A DNA stretch of 64,000 bases from DATIRA01 sp963766505 (lineage in GTDB: Bacteria; Pseudomonadota; Gammaproteobacteria; Steroidobacterales; Steroidobacteraceae), in contig CAVYAL010000001.1 in assembly GCA_963766505.1 (NCBI GenBank), forward strand, positions 682,001 to 746,000, given 5' to 3'. Position 1 is the first letter of the stretch; each line of letters begins with the position of its first letter. Both the position numbers and the translations under genes were made by a program. This document shows positions 46,165 to 55,552 of the stretch, piece after piece. The notes under the pieces are model-generated. The model had not been told where the DNA came from, ran no database searches, and saw only the letters and a list, made by a program, of their open reading frames with translations.

Positions 46165-46464
46165 GCACCGCCAGGCGGGCGATGAGCGCGGTCACTGCGT
46201 AAGCCATCGCGGCATCCTTCGACATCGCGCGCATTTCCCGCTTTGCCGCATCCATCGCCGAGACGACCTGCCCGATGCGCTCGACCACGGTCGCCTGCGG
46301 TTCGCCCAGGTGGACGAAGACGGCCGACACCCGCGTGCCGGACCCGGTGTCACCTTCCTCGCGCAGCGAGACCGGGCAGAAAGACACCGGGCGATGCTCG
46401 AACGCCCGACCGGTCTGATAGAGATAACGGTGCAGGCCCTCGTCCACCAGCGTCACGGCCAGCT
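46165..46464 (-). pseudogene. Internal fragment of a wax ester synthase/DGAT gene
   Basis: About 100 codons on the minus strand match the C-terminal domain of the WS/DGAT bifunctional acyltransferases that make wax esters and triacylglycerol: GLHRYLYQTGR, RPVSFCPVSLREEGDTGSG, TRVSAVFVHLGEPQA, and AKREMRAMSKDAAMAYAV. The N-terminal HHxxxDG active-site half and the C-terminal end are missing. The fragment is directly bounded by a membrane-protein fragment on one side and a regulator fragment on the other, so it is a mosaic of deleted genes. Confidence 0.65.
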
Positions 46465-46723
46465 CGCGCACTTCAGCCGCATCTTCCGCGATGCCACAGG
46501 AGTCTCGCCGCACCAGTACGTGCTTGCAGCGCGGCTGGACCTGGCGCGCAAGCTGCTGACGCAGTCCACGCGGCCCATCTCGCGAATCGCGGAGGACTGC
46601 GGCTTCAGCTCACAGAGCCACTTGACCGCGAGCTTCCGGGCCGCTCATGCGACGACGCCCGCCAGGTACCGCGCTCACGTCGCGCAGGACCCGCGGCGCG
46701 GTTCGAGCAGCAGAGGCAACTGA
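46464..46723 (+). pseudogene. C-terminal fragment of an AraC-family regulator
   Basis: About 80 codons encode the second half of an AraC DNA-binding domain: RIFRDATGVSPHQYVLAARL, DLARKLLTQSTRPISRIA, EDCGFSSQSHLTASFRAAH and TPARYRAHV, i.e. the two helix-turn-helix units. The inducer-binding part is absent; the DNA upstream instead codes for the WS/DGAT fragment on the other strand. It is a remnant unless a still unseen start makes a truncated HTH protein. Confidence 0.65.
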
Positions 46724-46733
46724 GATCCCGGGA

Positions 46734-47120
46734 TCACTCCGTGAGCGGCAACTGCCTCAGCACGGAAATGAACAGGACCGCATAGATCGCGTCGCCGAGT
46801 GCCAGCATGGCCTGGCGCAGGTTGACGTCGCCGACCAGGAAGTGATGCCCGAACAGGATCGCAACGACCCCCGCCTTGCCGAGCGCTCCCAGGAAGATGA
46901 TGCCGCGGTGCGCGACGGGATCGCCGGCAGCCATCCAGTACCCATAGCCGAACAGCGCGATGGCCAGCAGCGCGAAGTGGTCGAACGGGCCATTTGTCAT
47001 CAGCGGCGTGAACCCAAGGGAACTGGCGATGCCGGTTGACGGCAGCAGGATCAGGCACGCGAGCCAGTTGAAGATTGCGGCCGAGTAGAGCATCAGGCGT
47101 TGATGACGACCGGTACTCAC
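46734..47120 (-). CDS. Small four-helix inner-membrane protein
   Basis: A 128-residue protein from a GTG start after GAGGTG. Four hydrophobic segments (MLYSAAIFNWLACLILLP, FALLAIALFGYGYWMA, GIIFLGALGKAGVVAILFG, and LGDAIYAVLFISVLRQ) are connected by short loops; a conserved DPVAHRG loop lies between helices two and three. This is the shape of a DoxX/DUF4267-like or related group, but I cannot name it. It is isolated by the mosaic region on one side and by 178 empty bases on the other. Confidence 0.55.
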   Translation of the reverse strand: MSTGRHQRLMLYSAAIFNWLACLILLPSTGIASSLGFTPLMTNGPFDHFALLAIALFGYGYWMAAGDPVAHRGIIFLGALGKAGVVAILFGHHFLVGDVNLRQAMLALGDAIYAVLFISVLRQLPLTE

Positions 47121-47298
47121 GAATTACACCTCATGACGATTCTCGACCGTCGCGACGAGTTCCGAAGTTGCGCCGCACCGCTTCGGACATCGCGGAGGGC
47201 TGTGCCGCCTTTCTCGATCAGCAGCTTCGAGACTATTGCTGTTGAGCGCTCCGCAGTGATTCTGCGTCGAAGCTCGAACGGGACCCTGCGCGTAACCG

Positions 47299-49612
47299 TC
47301 AGCGTTCGCGCACCAGCGACCGCGGCGGCACCTCCAGCACCTTGCCCGTGCTGAACGTCACGCGCATGGCCTCGCTGCGCGCGTTGTAAGCGAGGTAGGT
47401 GCGGGCGCCGGTCTCGTCCTTGAACACCGCGTACAGCGGCGTGTCCGCAGTGACGGTGAAGTCCGGGCTGCCCATCTCCTTCAGGCTCGCGAGCCAGTAG
47501 AGCGTGCGCGTGCGGGTCTCGCCGACTTCGACGCTGCCCCTGCGGTCCCAGAGTTCGAAACCGAGCTCGGGATCCGCGAGCGCCGCGTACGAGGCGATGA
47601 TGTCCTGCCAGATATCCGCCGGGGTTCCATCGTCCAGCCCGCGGCCGCGATACGCTTTCACCTCCGCGGGCAAGCCCTCGACGAGACTGCGCACGTACGC
47701 GGGATCCGCGCCGAGGTAGGTCGAGGCCGGCGTGATCGGCAGCATGTTGATACCGAGGATCTGGCGCGGCTCCTGCGTCCACCAGGTGTTGTAGGCGTAC
47801 TTGCCGCCGAACACCATGCTGGCGAACGGCTTGCCGTACTCGGGGTCCAGCACCTCGCGATCGAGGTCGAACCAGTACTGGTTGATGGCTGCAATCTCAC
47901 TGGTGTACAGGTAGACGCCGAGGTCGCGAAGTCGCCGATCGCCGGTCGCTTCGCCCCAGAGGATCAATCCGGCCCAGGCGTTTATCGCCTCCGACGACGA
48001 TTCCTGGTTGTTGCCGTCCTCGAAATCCGCATCGCCCGAGGCCCAGGAGTGCCCCTCGTAGGGGTCGAAATTGCGGAGAAATGGAAAGTCGGCGCGGCCA
48101 CGCTCGTCGGTGGCGATGTCCGCGATGATCTTGCCGACCATGCCGCCCCACTTGTCCTGTGACGCCCACTGCGGGTCACGCAGCGCAACGTGTGCCGCAC
48201 CCATCACCCAGTAGCCGTAATGGAAGTGGTGGTCGTTCATGTTCGAGATGCTGTTGTACTCCTGGGGCACGCCGAGGAAGGAGCCGATGCGTTCATCGAG
48301 CACGAAATACGTCGAGCCACGTCCGTCGAACCAGGATTCGAGACGCTTCTTGAGCTTCTCGAGCAGCGCATCGCGCGTCTTCGTATTGCCCTCTGCCTCG
48401 GCGACGCTCATCAGCTGCGCAATGGCACCGAGTCCCTTGCCGACCCAGTAGGTTCCGCGCCCCATCTTGGTGAACAGCTGGTCGGCCTTGGCCAGGTCGC
48501 CGACCATGATGCTGCTCACCTTGTCCTTGCTGTCGGAATCCTCGAGTGCGCCCCAGCCGGGCATCACGCCGTAGAAGTTACGCTCGACGGTGAATGCGTT
48601 GCCGGGGACCAGACGGATCCGGCCGCGCACGGAGTCGTAGCCGAACTTCGACTGTGGCTGCGGCGTGATGGCGTCCCACTGGTGCGGGTAGACGCCCATC
48701 AGCGTCGTCAGGTTGTCGCCTTCCTTCGCCACGGTTTCGACGCGAAAGGTCGAACGCACCTTGCTGCTGCGCTCGTCGTAGGCCCACTCGACGCGCGTGT
48801 CGGTCGGAAAGGCGTAAGCCACGGCGAGGAACTCGCGCAGCGTCTCCTCGCTCGCGTCCGGCAGTCCGGCGACGGAGAAATAGCAAGCCGTGGCCGGCAG
48901 GCGCAGCACGAGTTCGCTCGGCTGCGTCCATTCCCAGCTTGAGCCGGCGGGCGCGAATATCGCATAGCTTTGCCCGGCGACGGTCACGACGGTGACCCGG
49001 CTGTCGCCCGTGGCAACCGGGGTGTCGGGCCTGGCCGGGAAACTGAAACGCACGTCGCCGGCTGCTGCACTCGTAGTAGCTGAACGGACTGCCGTGCAGG
49101 ACCGTGGCGGAGAGCGTCGCACCGTCGTCGGCGGTCATACTGACCCGCGCCAGCCAGTCCGAGAATTTCGACAGCCGGGCGTCCTGCGGCTTGAAACCGG
49201 TCGGTGCGACGACGATGGCCGGCGTGTGCGCGTACTTGACCTCGCGACTGCCGTTGACCGTGCCGACGCGCTTCACGGGCAGGCCCAGCTCGAAACCCTG
49301 CTCGGTCGCCCTGTACGTCATCGGGTGAGCGTGGATCGGCTGGGACCACTTCTGGAACATCACCGACGAGTACCACTGGTTCGTCGGTGCCGCCTTGCCG
49401 AGCGCCTCGCCGCTCACATACTCCGCGTTCGGCGGCACGGGGTCGCCCCGCTTCGGCTTGCTGTGGTACGCACCGAGGCCAAGCGTGACGTCCTGCGCCA
49501 GGGCCGCGGGAGACAAACCCCCGCTGCCCAGCAGAGCGAGGGCTGCGACCACGACGACCGCCGCGCCCACAGGCCGGTGGCCCGGCCCTCCGTGCAGCTT
49601 CGAGTCGCTCAT
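47299..49612 (-). pseudogene. GH81 endo-beta-1,3-glucanase, frameshifted
   Basis: The protein begins with a signal peptide (GAAVVVVAALALLGSGGLSP) and the GH81 N-terminal domain (PTNQWYSSVMFQ, YAHTPAIVVAPTGFKPQ). The frame breaks after HGSPFSYYEC; the rest is in another frame from GDVRFSFPARPD on, so one extra base lies at 49062-49072. The catalytic half is intact, with NMNDHHFHYGYWVMGAAH, GHSWASGDADFEDGNNQE and SSSEAINAWAG, holding the acidic residues of the family. GH81 enzymes cut laminarin or curdlan internally. The combined length of about 770 residues is typical. Seventeen bases separate it from the porin gene, which comes first in the operon. Confidence 0.88.
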
Positions 49613-49629
49613 GCGGGTGACCTCCGGAC

Positions 49630-50970
49630 TCAGAAAGTGAAGTTCGCGCCGACGGTCAGGAAGTTACCGGACTCGCTGACCCTGGGATCCACGCCGCCGA
49701 AGGCGGTGTTGTTCGGCATGCTGAGCGGCGCCGGGCCCTGACGCCCGTACATCACGCGGCCGAGGCCCCCGTAGAATTCCACGTTCCTGAAGATCTCCGG
49801 CATCTTCCGGTACACGCCGAAGTTCACGAACGTCGCCGTGTTGTCCTGGCCCCACTCGACCGGGTTGTCGGTGCTGGCCTCGTTCATGTACACGCCACCG
49901 AGCGTGAACGTCCACTTGTCCATCGTATAGGCGGCGCCAAGCATCAGGTCGTAGACGACGGCGTCGTAGACCTTGTCGATTTCGTCCGAATAGTTGAACC
50001 CGGCCTGGTCCCAGAAACACTGGCTCTCGACCGGCGATACGGGTCCGAAGTCGCACTGCTGCGCCTGGCCCGACCATTCGCTGCGCTTCAAGCCGTAGCT
50101 GAACTTCCAGCGCTCGTTCATCCAGTAACTGCCCTGCAGGATCAGCACGTTTTCCGACGGCGCACGATATTCAGGTGACGAGACCAATCCGTTCGTGTTG
50201 CCCTGCGCGCCGTAGAACGCACCCTTCGAGAACGAACTCTGACGGCCGCCATCGCTGTCCTGGTAGATGAGCTCGATCAGGTTCTTCTCGTTGGAGAACT
50301 GGATGAATATTTCGTACAACTCCGGATCGGGCGGTTCCTTGACCAGCGATTCCGGGTTCAGCGGCTTGCGCTTGTCCGCGGTGGAGTAGCTGCCCTCGAA
50401 GCGAATCTTGCCGAAGCGAAACTCGTACTGCGGTGTCGCATAACGAACGGCCTCCGGGTACAGGCCGTAGCCGGCCCCCGACTCGGCCCAGGGACTCGAC
50501 AGGCCCAGCGGATAGGCGAACGAGTCGGAGCGCGACCAGGAGCGGGACGCGAACTTGCCGACCTGCAGCGACCCGAACCTCGGGTGCGAGACGCCGGCAT
50601 ACAGGTCGATCAGCCAGTTGTCGAAGATGTCCGCGTCGCTGTTGCGCATCCGGCCGGTCGCCTTCGCCTCGACCTCCACCGCGTTGTCGAACTCGTGGGA
50701 CAGGCCCAGCGTCAGCTGCATCAGGAACAGGTTGCGGCCCGTCTCCTCGGAGTCGCCACCCTGGTTCACCATCGGGTCGGGCGGCATCAACACGCCGCGC
50801 GGATCGTACTCGGACCTGTTCACCAGCCCCGAGGAGCAGTTGTCGCAGAGCGAGTACTCGTTCTTGACGAAGCCGATGACCTCGAGCGGGCCGAACTGCT
50901 CGGCCAGCGCCGGCGCGGACAGCAGCACCGTGGCGACCGCCAGGGATCGACTGAAGGCATAGGTGTTCAC
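49630..50970 (-). CDS. Outer-membrane porin of the glucan locus
   Basis: A 446-residue barrel protein. GTG at VNTYAFSRSLAVATVLLSAP was chosen since GGGAG stands eight bases before it; the mature part begins near ALAEQFGPLEVIGFVKNEYS. Strands alternate through to the last, FLTVGANFTF, which ends in the Phe typical of outer-membrane proteins. DUF1302/porin-like features include many aromatic and acidic loops. It is transcribed before the GH81 gene and probably lets glucan oligomers through the outer membrane. A weak copy of the LacI-type site lies 24-35 bases before its start. Confidence 0.75.
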   Translation of the reverse strand: MNTYAFSRSLAVATVLLSAPALAEQFGPLEVIGFVKNEYSLCDNCSSGLVNRSEYDPRGVLMPPDPMVNQGGDSEETGRNLFLMQLTLGLSHEFDNAVEVEAKATGRMRNSDADIFDNWLIDLYAGVSHPRFGSLQVGKFASRSWSRSDSFAYPLGLSSPWAESGAGYGLYPEAVRYATPQYEFRFGKIRFEGSYSTADKRKPLNPESLVKEPPDPELYEIFIQFSNEKNLIELIYQDSDGGRQSSFSKGAFYGAQGNTNGLVSSPEYRAPSENVLILQGSYWMNERWKFSYGLKRSEWSGQAQQCDFGPVSPVESQCFWDQAGFNYSDEIDKVYDAVVYDLMLGAAYTMDKWTFTLGGVYMNEASTDNPVEWGQDNTATFVNFGVYRKMPEIFRNVEFYGGLGRVMYGRQGPAPLSMPNNTAFGGVDPRVSESGNFLTVGANFTF

Positions 50971-50993
50971 AGCGATCTCCCGAAACGACAATC

Positions 50994-51005
50994 TAAAGCG
51001 CTCTA
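50994..51005. promoter_or_regulatory. Weak LacI-type operator before the porin
   Basis: The 12 bases TAAAGCGCTCTA share the AAAGCGCT core of the three better sites at 55409, 56676 and 57766. It lies in the 55-base gap between the GH17 lipoprotein and porin genes, 24 bases before the porin start. TAGATT, as in the promoters of the other sites, overlaps its downstream half on the minus strand. It is degenerate, so the call is tentative. Confidence 0.4.
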
Positions 51006-51025
51006 TTTGCACGGAATGGGCCGCC

Positions 51026-54000
51026 TCACTCGAACGAGACTGAGCCGCGGGTGAAGCCGGTGGGGTACTCGGTGCCTGCGGCGTCCAGCACGGTGGTGTT
51101 GACCTGCGGGAAGACCGCCTGGACGTGGATCTCGCCGATCGGCCGGGCCAGCGCCTCGGCCAGCGTGCTGACCCCGGAGTTGAAGCCGCCGCCGTTGCAG
51201 GGCTGCGCCAGCGTCATCGAGCCGAGCTCGATGCTGTAGGCGATCAGGTCGGCGGTGGTCGGCGTGAGCTGCGTCTCGATGAGGATCCGGCACGAGCCGC
51301 CGGAGCCGTCGGTGTAGAGCTCGCTGCCGATCAGGCGCACGGTCAGCTGCTTGTTGTCCGCCTGCCCGAACCACTCCGCCGCCATGCCGAGCTCGATCAC
51401 CAGGCGGGTCTGGCCGCTCAACGTCACGCCGGCGTTCGGCGCCGCGATCGTCGAGCCGGGCGCGGCGGTGAAGATGCCCATGAACCCGTCGGTGGTCGGC
51501 GCCGAGGTGGTGACCACCAGGTAGACGTAGGAGTCCTCGGCGGCGACGGCCTGGTCGACGAACCCGCCGCCCGCGTAGGTGTTGGCGTAGCTGGTGAAGT
51601 TGCCGCTGTAAAAGCCCCACTCGCCGCCCTCGACAGTGCGGTTGTCCGAGGCGTAGCCGGAGGCAAACACCAGCGGACCCGTGCCGCTGTCGATCGCAGG
51701 GAACTTCAGCTCGTCGATGTACATCGTCGTCTCGGCGGCGACCGTGCTGCGGCCGTTCGGGAACAGCACGATCGTGCCGTAGGTGCCGGCGTCGGGCATC
51801 TCGAAGCTCAGCGTCTCCCACTCACCGGCCGTCGTGCTCGCCGCGTCCACCTCGGTGGTGGCGGGCCCCGAGCCCCCTTCGAGCTTCAGCAGGTAGTTGG
51901 TGCCCACCGCGGGCGAGAACACCCGCAGCGTGACGGTCTTCTCCTGCGCCGTCAGCACCACCGGACCGGCCAGCCCCGTGATCGTCGTGCCGAAGAAATC
52001 GCCGTCGCCCGGCTTCTTGACGAACTTCACCACCGCGTTGGCGGCATCGTTCGGATCGGTGGTGATCTCCACCGTGCCGCCGCCCTGGTTCTCGAACAGC
52101 CCGAAGCCGATGCCGTCTTCGGAGAAGTCCAGGCACGCCTCGCCGGTGCAGGTGCCGGTGTTGCCCGAGGCCCCGCCCGAGCTCGGCGTCGTGTACTTGA
52201 GCTCGTCGAAGTAGAACGTCAGCTCCGTGGCCGGCGGTGCCGTGGTCGAGAACACCGGGAACACGCTCACCCGGTTGTAGGTGTTGGCCGGGTCGTAGAC
52301 CCCGTTGACTGCGCTCGCGAAGTCGAACGACAGCGTCTCCCACGCGTTCGCCTTCGTGGTGAGCGCATCCTGCTCCAGGAACACCGCGCCGTTCGCCGCA
52401 TCCTCGAGCTTCAGGCGCACCACCAGGCCTGCCGCCGGCGCGTACACCCGCAGCGTCACCACCTTGCTCGTCGAGAGGTCGAACTCCGCCACCGTCTGGT
52501 CCGCGTCGTTCGTGTAGATCGTCGCGCCCGCCCACGGCTGGCCGGTCGGGCCCTTGACGAACTTCGCCACGTCGTTGCTCGGATCGACCGGATCGTCGGC
52601 CTGCGCCGCCGACACCAGGCCCTCGAACGGCGCGTACTTGACGTCCGCGCCCGAAAAATCGATGCACGGCGCGCGGCAGGTGCCGGTGTTGCCGGAGAGC
52701 CCGCCGTCGCTCAGGAACGTCACGTCGTCGAAGTAGAACGTGCCGCCGCCGCCCTGCGCGCCGCTGGTGCCGAAGTCGAAGAAGATCGACAGCTTGTCGT
52801 AGGTGTAGGACAGATCGAGCGGCGGCGTGCCGGCCGCCGGGTTCGCGAAGTCGAACGTCAGCGTCTCCCACGCGTTCGCGACCGTGGTCAGCGCCTCGGT
52901 CTCCGCCGAGCGCGTCGCGTCGGTCGAGTCCTCCACCTTCAGTCGCACCGGGATGCCCGCCCGCGGCGAGTACACCCGCACCGTCATCTGCGTGCTGCTC
53001 GCGGTGAACGGAATCACCCCGACCGAGAAGTTCGGGCCGGTCGACACCGTCGTGCCTGCCCACAGCTCGGCGCCGGCCGACTTCACCACCCGCGCCACCG
53101 TGTTGCCCGCGTCAGCCGGGTCCGGCACCAGCGTCGAGTCCTCCGCGCCGCCAAAACCCGTCAGCGTGTAAACCACCGCCGGGTCGTTGAAGTCGATGCC
53201 GCCGAAATCGCCACCGTTACCGATGCCGCCGCCACCGATGAAGGCCACGTCGTCGAAATAGTAGGTCGCGGCACCGGCTGCCGCACCGCTTGCGCCAAAG
53301 TTGAAGAAGATGATCAGGCGGTTGTATTCATAGGCCGTGTTCAGCGGCGGCGTGCCGGGCGCCGGGTTCGCGAAGTCGAAAACCAGCGTTTCCCAGCCAT
53401 TGGCCACCGTGGTCACCGCCTCGGTTTCCATCGCGCGACTGGCGTCCGATGAATCCTCCACCTTGAGCCGTACCGGGGTGCCTGCGGTCGGCGAGTACAC
53501 GCGCACCGACATGCGGGTGTTGGCTGCGTCGAACGGGATCGTCCCGACAGTCAGCGGTCCCGCGGTGCCCACGACGGTTCCGGCGAACGTCTCGGCGGTC
53601 GCCGCCCTGACCACCCGGGCCACCTTGTTGGCAGCGCCGGTGGGGTCGTCCACGACCTGGGAGTCCTCGGCGCCCGCGAACCCGGTCAAGGTGTACGAGA
53701 CCGAGGGCGAATCAAAGGTGATCGTGCTGAACGGTGGCGACTCGAAGTAGCCCGCGCCCGCGTACAGGTCGTCATTGCATGCCGGACCTGCCGGGTTGCC
53801 ACAGAGCGCGTAGCGCGCAACGCGAGACTCGTCCCACAGGCCCCAGCCGTCGTCGATTCCCTTCCAGGCCTCGTCGGTGGCCTCGAACCAGAAGATCATC
53901 GACGGACCGCCCGCGGATCCCTGCCACGGCGAATATCCCTGCTGCGGGTTTCCGTAGAGCAGGTCGAAGTACCACTTTGAGTTCACCTCGGTCGCCGCGA

Positions 54001-55186
54001 CCCGCTCGATCTCCGAGGCCGGGTTGGTCTGCACGGCCTTCCAGCCCGTCTCGCCGACCACGATCGGCAGCGAATCACGGATGCTCACCGTGGCGCCCGC
54101 GGCGTTCCGGTACCGGTAGGCAGCGACGTCGTTGTACCAGTTCTGCGCGGTCCGCAGAGATTCCTCCATCATGGCCCTGGCGCGGTCCGGCCCGGCCGGG
54201 ACACCGGTCTGCTGCCAGTCCCAGATCGTGTAGCTGATCGGATAGACGTGAATCGAGACGAAGTCGATCAACGCGAGGATCGTGTCAGGCAGGACCTCGA
54301 CGCGGTCGCCGCCGCCGGAGGACTTTCCGGCGAAGAACGTCCAGTCGTCGTCCGTCGTGACCGGCTGCGTGACCTGGCTGCGGATCGTCCTGATGTAGCT
54401 CTCGAGGCATGCCAGCGGCATGAACTTCGAAAAGAAGGAGGTCTCGTTGCCGACACTGATCGCGACCACGTTCGGATACCTGGAGAGCGTGCTGATCAGG
54501 TAGCTGATGTTGCCGTCGTTCTTCGTGTCGCTGCACGAGGTCAGTCCGCCGAGGCTGATTCCGAGGTGAAACTTCATCTCGGGATAATTCTCGGCGGCCA
54601 GCCGCAGGATCTTCTCGCTCACCACGTCGGTGGCCGGCGGCTCCGCGCCGAACAGCCTCAGCAGGTCGAAGCCGGCGGTGTGCAGCAGGGCGAGATCCTC
54701 GAGCACCTCCGCGTCGCTCGGCACCTCGAAATCCCTGGGCCCTCCCGGTGTCCGGTACGGGCTGTAGTTGACCGCCTTGCCGGTCTGGTAGATCGCCGGC
54801 AGGGGTCGGGGCGTGAAGCTGTAGGGCCCGCAGGTCACGGCGATGTCCCTCACGTCGCCCCTGGCGATGCCGGTGCCGTTCGCGACTGTGCAGGTCTGGC
54901 CGGCGGGCTGCGTGGCGACGACTACCGTGTAGTCGGCGCCATTGGCGATCGAAAGCGGAAACCTGAACGAGCCGTCGCTGGAGATCGCGAGCCTGTCGCG
55001 GCCGTTGTTCCACAGCGCAAGACTGCCGCCGCTGAAGCCCGAGACTGTGCCGCCGACCGTCACAAACTCGCTCTTGTCCTTCCAGTTCTGGCTCGAACCG
55101 CATGCTGCGAGCGCAAGAGTCGCGCCGAGAACGGAAAGTCGCCGGATCGAACCCAGTGTCGAGGTGACGGTCCGCATGATGTTCAC
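51026..55186 (-). CDS. GH17 beta-1,3-glucanase lipoprotein with four binding modules
   Basis: A 1386-residue lipoprotein: MNIMRTVTSTLGSIRRLSVL with lipobox LAAC (Cys29), a short Ig-like domain (45-118), then a GH17 barrel (120-500) with acid/base Glu248 in SVGNE and nucleophile Glu379 in VVGETGW. Three related jelly-roll modules, each marked by YTLTGF..GAEDS or a similar start and WETL.FDFA near its end, follow, plus a fourth; the last 250 residues form a separate domain (GYASDNRTVEGGEWGFYSGN). GH17 enzymes act on beta-1,3-glucans. The modules probably hold the polymer at the cell surface. The last 2150 bases are an inverted copy of the lipoprotein gene at 57855. Confidence 0.88.
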   Translation of the reverse strand: MNIMRTVTSTLGSIRRLSVLGATLALAACGSSQNWKDKSEFVTVGGTVSGFSGGSLALWNNGRDRLAISSDGSFRFPLSIANGADYTVVVATQPAGQTCTVANGTGIARGDVRDIAVTCGPYSFTPRPLPAIYQTGKAVNYSPYRTPGGPRDFEVPSDAEVLEDLALLHTAGFDLLRLFGAEPPATDVVSEKILRLAAENYPEMKFHLGISLGGLTSCSDTKNDGNISYLISTLSRYPNVVAISVGNETSFFSKFMPLACLESYIRTIRSQVTQPVTTDDDWTFFAGKSSGGGDRVEVLPDTILALIDFVSIHVYPISYTIWDWQQTGVPAGPDRARAMMEESLRTAQNWYNDVAAYRYRNAAGATVSIRDSLPIVVGETGWKAVQTNPASEIERVAATEVNSKWYFDLLYGNPQQGYSPWQGSAGGPSMIFWFEATDEAWKGIDDGWGLWDESRVARYALCGNPAGPACNDDLYAGAGYFESPPFSTITFDSPSVSYTLTGFAGAEDSQVVDDPTGAANKVARVVRAATAETFAGTVVGTAGPLTVGTIPFDAANTRMSVRVYSPTAGTPVRLKVEDSSDASRAMETEAVTTVANGWETLVFDFANPAPGTPPLNTAYEYNRLIIFFNFGASGAAAGAATYYFDDVAFIGGGGIGNGGDFGGIDFNDPAVVYTLTGFGGAEDSTLVPDPADAGNTVARVVKSAGAELWAGTTVSTGPNFSVGVIPFTASSTQMTVRVYSPRAGIPVRLKVEDSTDATRSAETEALTTVANAWETLTFDFANPAAGTPPLDLSYTYDKLSIFFDFGTSGAQGGGGTFYFDDVTFLSDGGLSGNTGTCRAPCIDFSGADVKYAPFEGLVSAAQADDPVDPSNDVAKFVKGPTGQPWAGATIYTNDADQTVAEFDLSTSKVVTLRVYAPAAGLVVRLKLEDAANGAVFLEQDALTTKANAWETLSFDFASAVNGVYDPANTYNRVSVFPVFSTTAPPATELTFYFDELKYTTPSSGGASGNTGTCTGEACLDFSEDGIGFGLFENQGGGTVEITTDPNDAANAVVKFVKKPGDGDFFGTTITGLAGPVVLTAQEKTVTLRVFSPAVGTNYLLKLEGGSGPATTEVDAASTTAGEWETLSFEMPDAGTYGTIVLFPNGRSTVAAETTMYIDELKFPAIDSGTGPLVFASGYASDNRTVEGGEWGFYSGNFTSYANTYAGGGFVDQAVAAEDSYVYLVVTTSAPTTDGFMGIFTAAPGSTIAAPNAGVTLSGQTRLVIELGMAAEWFGQADNKQLTVRLIGSELYTDGSGGSCRILIETQLTPTTADLIAYSIELGSMTLAQPCNGGGFNSGVSTLAEALARPIGEIHVQAVFPQVNTTVLDAAGTEYPTGFTRGSVSFE
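51028..53177 (-). repeat. Inverted repeat copy 1, 2150 bp
   Basis: This segment, which codes for the last 716 residues of the GH17 lipoprotein, is the reverse complement of 58524-60673. Reading both strands gives the same length with no gap; I found only four differing bases, one of them changing an amino acid (Asp to Glu in DPADAG). The identity ends abruptly at both borders: one codon before the stop at one end, and just before YTLTGFGG at the other. Confidence 0.9.
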
Positions 55187-55408
55187 CGCTTGCCTGCCCT
55201 GATTGAAGATGTTGATCGCGCGAGTCGCCGCGAGGCGCCGGGTGCCGGGACAGTTCGCGATGCGAGTCGCCCCTGATCATCAGGGACAGCATCTGGTGTC
55301 CGGTAAGCCGACGATTGCCTCATGCCTGTATTCCCCTCGTGGCGGCACGGTCCCGACCGTCGCCGAGTCGCGACGCCGTGGGGCGCAGACTCGGGTGCCG
55401 GACTTTTT

Positions 55409-55452
55409 GAAAGCGCTTGCAGAAACTAGCGAACCCGCGCCACACTTGTCAA
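55409..55452 (-). promoter_or_regulatory. Promoter and LacI-type operator of the GH17 lipoprotein gene
   Basis: Read on the minus strand: TTGACA (55452-55447), an 18-base gap, TAGTTT (55428-55423), then GCAAGCGCTTTC (55420-55409), one substitution from the perfect palindrome seen at 56676 and 57766. The site lies over the transcription start, where a repressor would block RNA polymerase. It is about 220 bases before the lipoprotein start. The rest of the 366-base gap to the LacI gene shows no other gene. Confidence 0.65.
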
Positions 55453-55552
55453 TGACTGTTCGGTTCTGTATCCGTCGAAGACAATTTCTTGCTGCAGTGC
55501 GACACGCCACGCTGGAACAGGAATGCAGGGACGGACATGAGGATTCCGAAGC

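Noticed and set aside
51125..53452. Long open frames antisense to the modules in both repeat copies (775 and 795 codons).
   Set aside because: They are identical in pattern to the repeat and have low-complexity arginine-rich composition; explained by GC-rich codon use in the module genes.
55187..55552. Possible small gene or RNA in the gap between the GH17 lipoprotein and LacI genes.
   Set aside because: Apart from the promoter and operator on the minus strand, no conserved reading frame or strong RNA fold was seen.
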